NCBI GenBank assembly: GCA_030618475.1
Contig: JAUXDG010000141.1
Span: 1-7,182 of the forward strand
Source: Gammaproteobacteria bacterium
GTDB taxonomy: Bacteria; Pseudomonadota; Gammaproteobacteria; DSM-19610
DNA length: 7,182 bases
Direction: 5' to 3'
Below, one piece after another: positions 4,896 to 7,182 of the stretch. The notes below the pieces were generated by a model, which was not told where the DNA came from, searched no databases, and saw only the letters and a list, made by a program, of their open reading frames with translations. Each line of letters opens with the position of its first letter. The stretch's first letter is position 1. The translations under genes and the position numbers were made by a program.

Positions 4896-6236
4896 CTAGG
4901 CCCGGGTCGCTTCTTCCATGCGCAGTGACAGACGGGCAATCTGCGCCCAGTCGTGGCTGACGATATCCTGTGCGTGCGCCAGATGATTACGCAACGATTC
5001 GAGTTCCTTGACCGAGCGCTTTGCGGCACTCTTGGTTTCAAAACCGAGGCGTTTCATCGCGATCTCGCTTTCCACCAGAATCTGTCCCTTGTCCGGGAGT
5101 TGCAGGCAATCGATCAGCTCGCAATACTGATTGCGGCGTTGCCGTTCGGCCTGAATCTGCTTCGCCTTTTCCAGGCGGCCTTCCGATACGGCTGACTGCC
5201 AGCTCTGTTCCGGGTACTGTTCCTTGATCATCTGGACAAGACCCATCTCGATCATGGTCACTATACCGAACAGCCACATGCGCACCATCGGCTTGTTGAT
5301 GTCGTCCCGGCTGATAACGCCCGACACGTTGCCCAGCATGGTGACAAAACAGTAGTCATGCCGGGTCAGCACATGGATAACGTCGGAGAGTGCAGCGCTG
5401 CCCGACAACACCTGGTCAACGGTGAAATGTCGGAAACAGTCTGCGCATTGACCCGCTTCGAGGTCTGACAGGCGCAGGTAACCCTGCACCTCACCATTGA
5501 CCCTGACGCTGGCCACCGTCTTCCTGCCGCGCTCCAGTACAGTCTTCACTCCAGCGCATTCGCTGCCGGCATCAAAGGACAGCAGACCTTCGGCGATATC
5601 CTTTGCCGTAAAAATCTCCATGAACATACGCTTGAAGTGCTGCTCATGAAACCCGGCCAGGTCGATGGATTCCGCTTCCCACGGTTCCGATTCAAACCGG
5701 CTGTCCATGGGCAGACCGAGCTTGTGCATATGCCTGGCATAAAGCCCGCTGGCTTGCTGGTAAAGCGTCTCGTTACCGTCACCGAGCACGTCCAGCAATG
5801 CACCCATTTCCACCAGGTAAACCCTGGCAAAGCGCTCGTCGTGTTTAGTGATATCCCTGCAGTTGTCGATGAGGTCGGCGAGCTTGACGGTCTTGGCGCG
5901 AGGCGATGCCTGTGCAATGTAGATTCGGTCGATAGCCTTGCGCTTGGCCCGGTTACCGTCGCCGGGCTTACTGACGTCGGTCAGTTCTTCCACCAGTTCG
6001 GCGACCGACTGGCCGAAATTCTCCTCGATGTCCTCCAGGGTAGCAGGTGTATCTTCCACCGTATCGTGCAGCCAGGCCGCTGCGATGGCTTCCTCATCGT
6101 CGCTGACGCCGGCGACCAGCCCGGCAACCGACTGCAGATGCACGTGATAGGGTTGTTTGCTGTATTTGCGGCGTTGATCGATACGCTGATGCGCCTTGGT
6201 GGCATAGTCGCTGGCACGTTCGACAAGATCAGACAT
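4896..6236 (-). CDS. Predicted fusion: SpoT/Mesh1-like HD hydrolase, CBS pair and C-terminal HEPN-like domain
   Basis: The 446-residue product has three parts. Residues 1-180 form an HD domain closely resembling Mesh1/SpoT (p)ppGpp hydrolases: RRK (22-24), His33, His57-Asp58, Glu61-Asp62 in HDTVEDT, and KLAD-x3-N with Asp121 and Asn125. These match the metal ligands and catalytic residues of human MESH1. The usual HP after the first metal histidine is HL here. There is no synthetase, TGS or ACT domain. Residues about 205-318 look like two CBS repeats (second clearer, 272-318), which commonly bind adenine nucleotides. Residues about 325-440 are helical and include LRNHLAH, in which Arg416-Asn417-x3-His421 fits the HEPN ribonuclease motif R-N-x3-H. 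No signal peptide or membrane segment is evident, so it is probably cytoplasmic. The ATG follows the antiporter stop by 5 nt, with AAGG overlapping that stop. Hydrolysis of ppGpp and RNase activity are inferences; the nucleotide could be another one. Confidence 0.88.
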   Translation of the reverse strand: MSDLVERASDYATKAHQRIDQRRKYSKQPYHVHLQSVAGLVAGVSDDEEAIAAAWLHDTVEDTPATLEDIEENFGQSVAELVEELTDVSKPGDGNRAKRKAIDRIYIAQASPRAKTVKLADLIDNCRDITKHDERFARVYLVEMGALLDVLGDGNETLYQQASGLYARHMHKLGLPMDSRFESEPWEAESIDLAGFHEQHFKRMFMEIFTAKDIAEGLLSFDAGSECAGVKTVLERGRKTVASVRVNGEVQGYLRLSDLEAGQCADCFRHFTVDQVLSGSAALSDVIHVLTRHDYCFVTMLGNVSGVISRDDINKPMVRMWLFGIVTMIEMGLVQMIKEQYPEQSWQSAVSEGRLEKAKQIQAERQRRNQYCELIDCLQLPDKGQILVESEIAMKRLGFETKSAAKRSVKELESLRNHLAHAQDIVSHDWAQIARLSLRMEEATRA

Positions 6237-6241
6237 AAACC

Positions 6242-7182
6242 TTAACTCGCACTCCGGGGTAACAATTCATCACAGACATCCTCGGCAAAACCGGCACCGG
6301 CCTCGGCATAGAAATTATAGGCCCTGTCGACACCCGCTTCCTGCAATGCGCTAACTTCATCCGGGTACTTGGCGATCGCTGCAATCCTGCCTGAATAACC
6401 CAGCGACCTGAGTTGCTGTGTGGCAAACAGATTTTCCTCGTATTTGGGCATGGCCAGAAGAATCAGTTTCACCCGGTTTTCATCCAGGTGGATCCGCGCC
6501 CAGTGGTCGGGATCCGTGGCACTGCCGAGCATGACGCGGCGTCCGCTGCGGGTCAGATTGTCCACGGTCTCATCGTCCATATCGACACCCAGCACGACAT
6601 CACCCATTTGCTTGCGAATATTGTCGTAGGCAACGCTGCCGACGCGCCCCATGCCTATCACAATGACTTCGGCGTCCCGCGTGTCGAGGACCGCCTCTTC
6701 AGCGATACGGCGGGGCGATTCGAAGCCTGCAAGCCGTGAGCTGAAACGGGCGTATAGCGCATACGCTGCGGTATTCAGCGGGGCTGCAATGATAAACGAA
6801 ACTGACAGTGCAATGGCGATAATAATCAGCCACTCACTGGCAAGCCAGCCGCTGGACACGGCGATGGCTGCGACGATCAAACCAAATTCACTGTAGTTGG
6901 CGAGACTGAGTGACGTCAACAAGGAGGTGCGCACGCGCAAGCGGAAAGCGCTTAACAAAGTGAAAAACAGGGCCGTCTTGAACGGCACCAGCAACAACAG
7001 CAACAGAGCAAGCCAGACGGCATCCAGCTCTAACGGGCCCGACAGACCGATATTGAGAAAAAAACCGACCAGGAACAGGTCCTTGAACCCCAGCAACTGA
7101 CGTGCAAGCTCTGAAGCGCGCACATGGCTGGCCAACAGGACACCGAGTATCAAAGCACCCAGATCACCCTTGACCCCGGCCA
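6242..7182 (-). CDS. CPA2-family cation:proton antiporter with TrkA-N domain (KefB/KefC-like), 5' end outside window
   Basis: The frame is open to the right edge; the first visible residues (ending GDLGALILGVLLA) are a conserved inner part of CPA2 exchangers, so an apparent TTG at 7151-7153 is not the start. About 313 residues are visible. The first 140 or so hold roughly four to five hydrophobic membrane segments, including an NYSEFG stretch typical of KefB/KefC relatives. After a linker comes a cytoplasmic Rossmann domain of the TrkA-N/RCK type, with the nucleotide loop GMGRVG and an acidic residue after the second strand (GVDMD). Such proteins move K+ or Na+ against H+ and are gated through the nucleotide-binding domain. 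The chain ends soon after this domain (no TrkA-C seen). The stop lies 5 nt before the HD-CBS-HEPN gene, so the two are probably one operon. Which ion is carried cannot be decided here. Confidence 0.9.
   Translation of the reverse strand, partial: AGVKGDLGALILGVLLASHVRASELARQLLGFKDLFLVGFFLNIGLSGPLELDAVWLALLLLLLVPFKTALFFTLLSAFRLRVRTSLLTSLSLANYSEFGLIVAAIAVSSGWLASEWLIIIAIALSVSFIIAAPLNTAAYALYARFSSRLAGFESPRRIAEEAVLDTRDAEVIVIGMGRVGSVAYDNIRKQMGDVVLGVDMDDETVDNLTRSGRRVMLGSATDPDHWARIHLDENRVKLILLAMPKYEENLFATQQLRSLGYSGRIAAIAKYPDEVSALQEAGVDRAYNFYAEAGAGFAEDVCDELLPRSAS

Noticed and set aside
5637..6245. Plus-strand open frame of 202 residues opposite the HD domain
   Set aside because: It lies entirely antisense to well-conserved HD codons and shows no domain or ribosome site of note.
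7151..7153. TTG as start of the antiporter gene
   Set aside because: The frame continues upstream to the window edge with residues (GDLGAL) conserved inside CPA2 exchangers, so this is an internal codon.

Overview
The window is a stretch of a GC-rich bacterial chromosome. Gene content (PrmB, a Sco/PCuAC copper pair, a Psd decarboxylase, a KefB/KefC-like antiporter) and protein style suggest a gammaproteobacterium with an aerobic, copper-dependent terminal oxidase, perhaps a Chromatiales-like or other environmental lineage. The lineage is inferred from protein resemblance only. I saw no rRNA, tRNA, CRISPR array, complete insertion sequence or phage gene.

Layout. (1) Positions 1-1120, minus strand: the N-terminal 373 residues of a type I restriction HsdR-like subunit (PD-(D/E)XK nuclease followed by a DEAD-type translocase), running off the left edge. 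(2) 1121-1417: non-coding, repeat-like DNA with short inverted repeats. (3) 1418-2690, minus strand: prmB (ribosomal protein L3 glutamine methyltransferase) followed 31 nt later by a small unknown 105-residue gene. (4) 2691-2740: a 50-nt divergent spacer. (5) 2741-4688, plus strand: a tightly overlapped set of three genes, a Sco-family lipoprotein, a PCuAC periplasmic copper chaperone and psd (phosphatidylserine decarboxylase), with stop/start overlaps at both junctions. (6) 4689-4895: a convergent intergenic region with another repeat-like element. (7) 4896-7182, minus strand: a KefB/KefC-like cation:proton antiporter (5' end outside the window), followed after 5 nt by a 446-residue protein.

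How the genes work together. Sco and PCuAC are the known pair for loading copper into the CuA site of cytochrome c oxidase. Psd makes phosphatidylethanolamine in the same membrane, but its coupling to copper genes is unexplained. PrmB modifies ribosomal protein L3. HsdR is a DNA-defence component whose M and S partners are not in view.

The most unusual item is the 446-residue protein at 4896-6236. Its N-terminal third is a metal-dependent HD domain with the residues of SpoT/Mesh1-type alarmone hydrolases. The middle looks like a CBS pair (adenine-nucleotide sensor). The C-terminus is helical and ends with an R-N-x3-H motif (RNHLAH), typical of HEPN ribonucleases. This is a candidate single-chain system joining alarmone or nucleotide hydrolysis, nucleotide sensing and RNA cleavage, and it appears co-transcribed with a potassium/proton antiporter.
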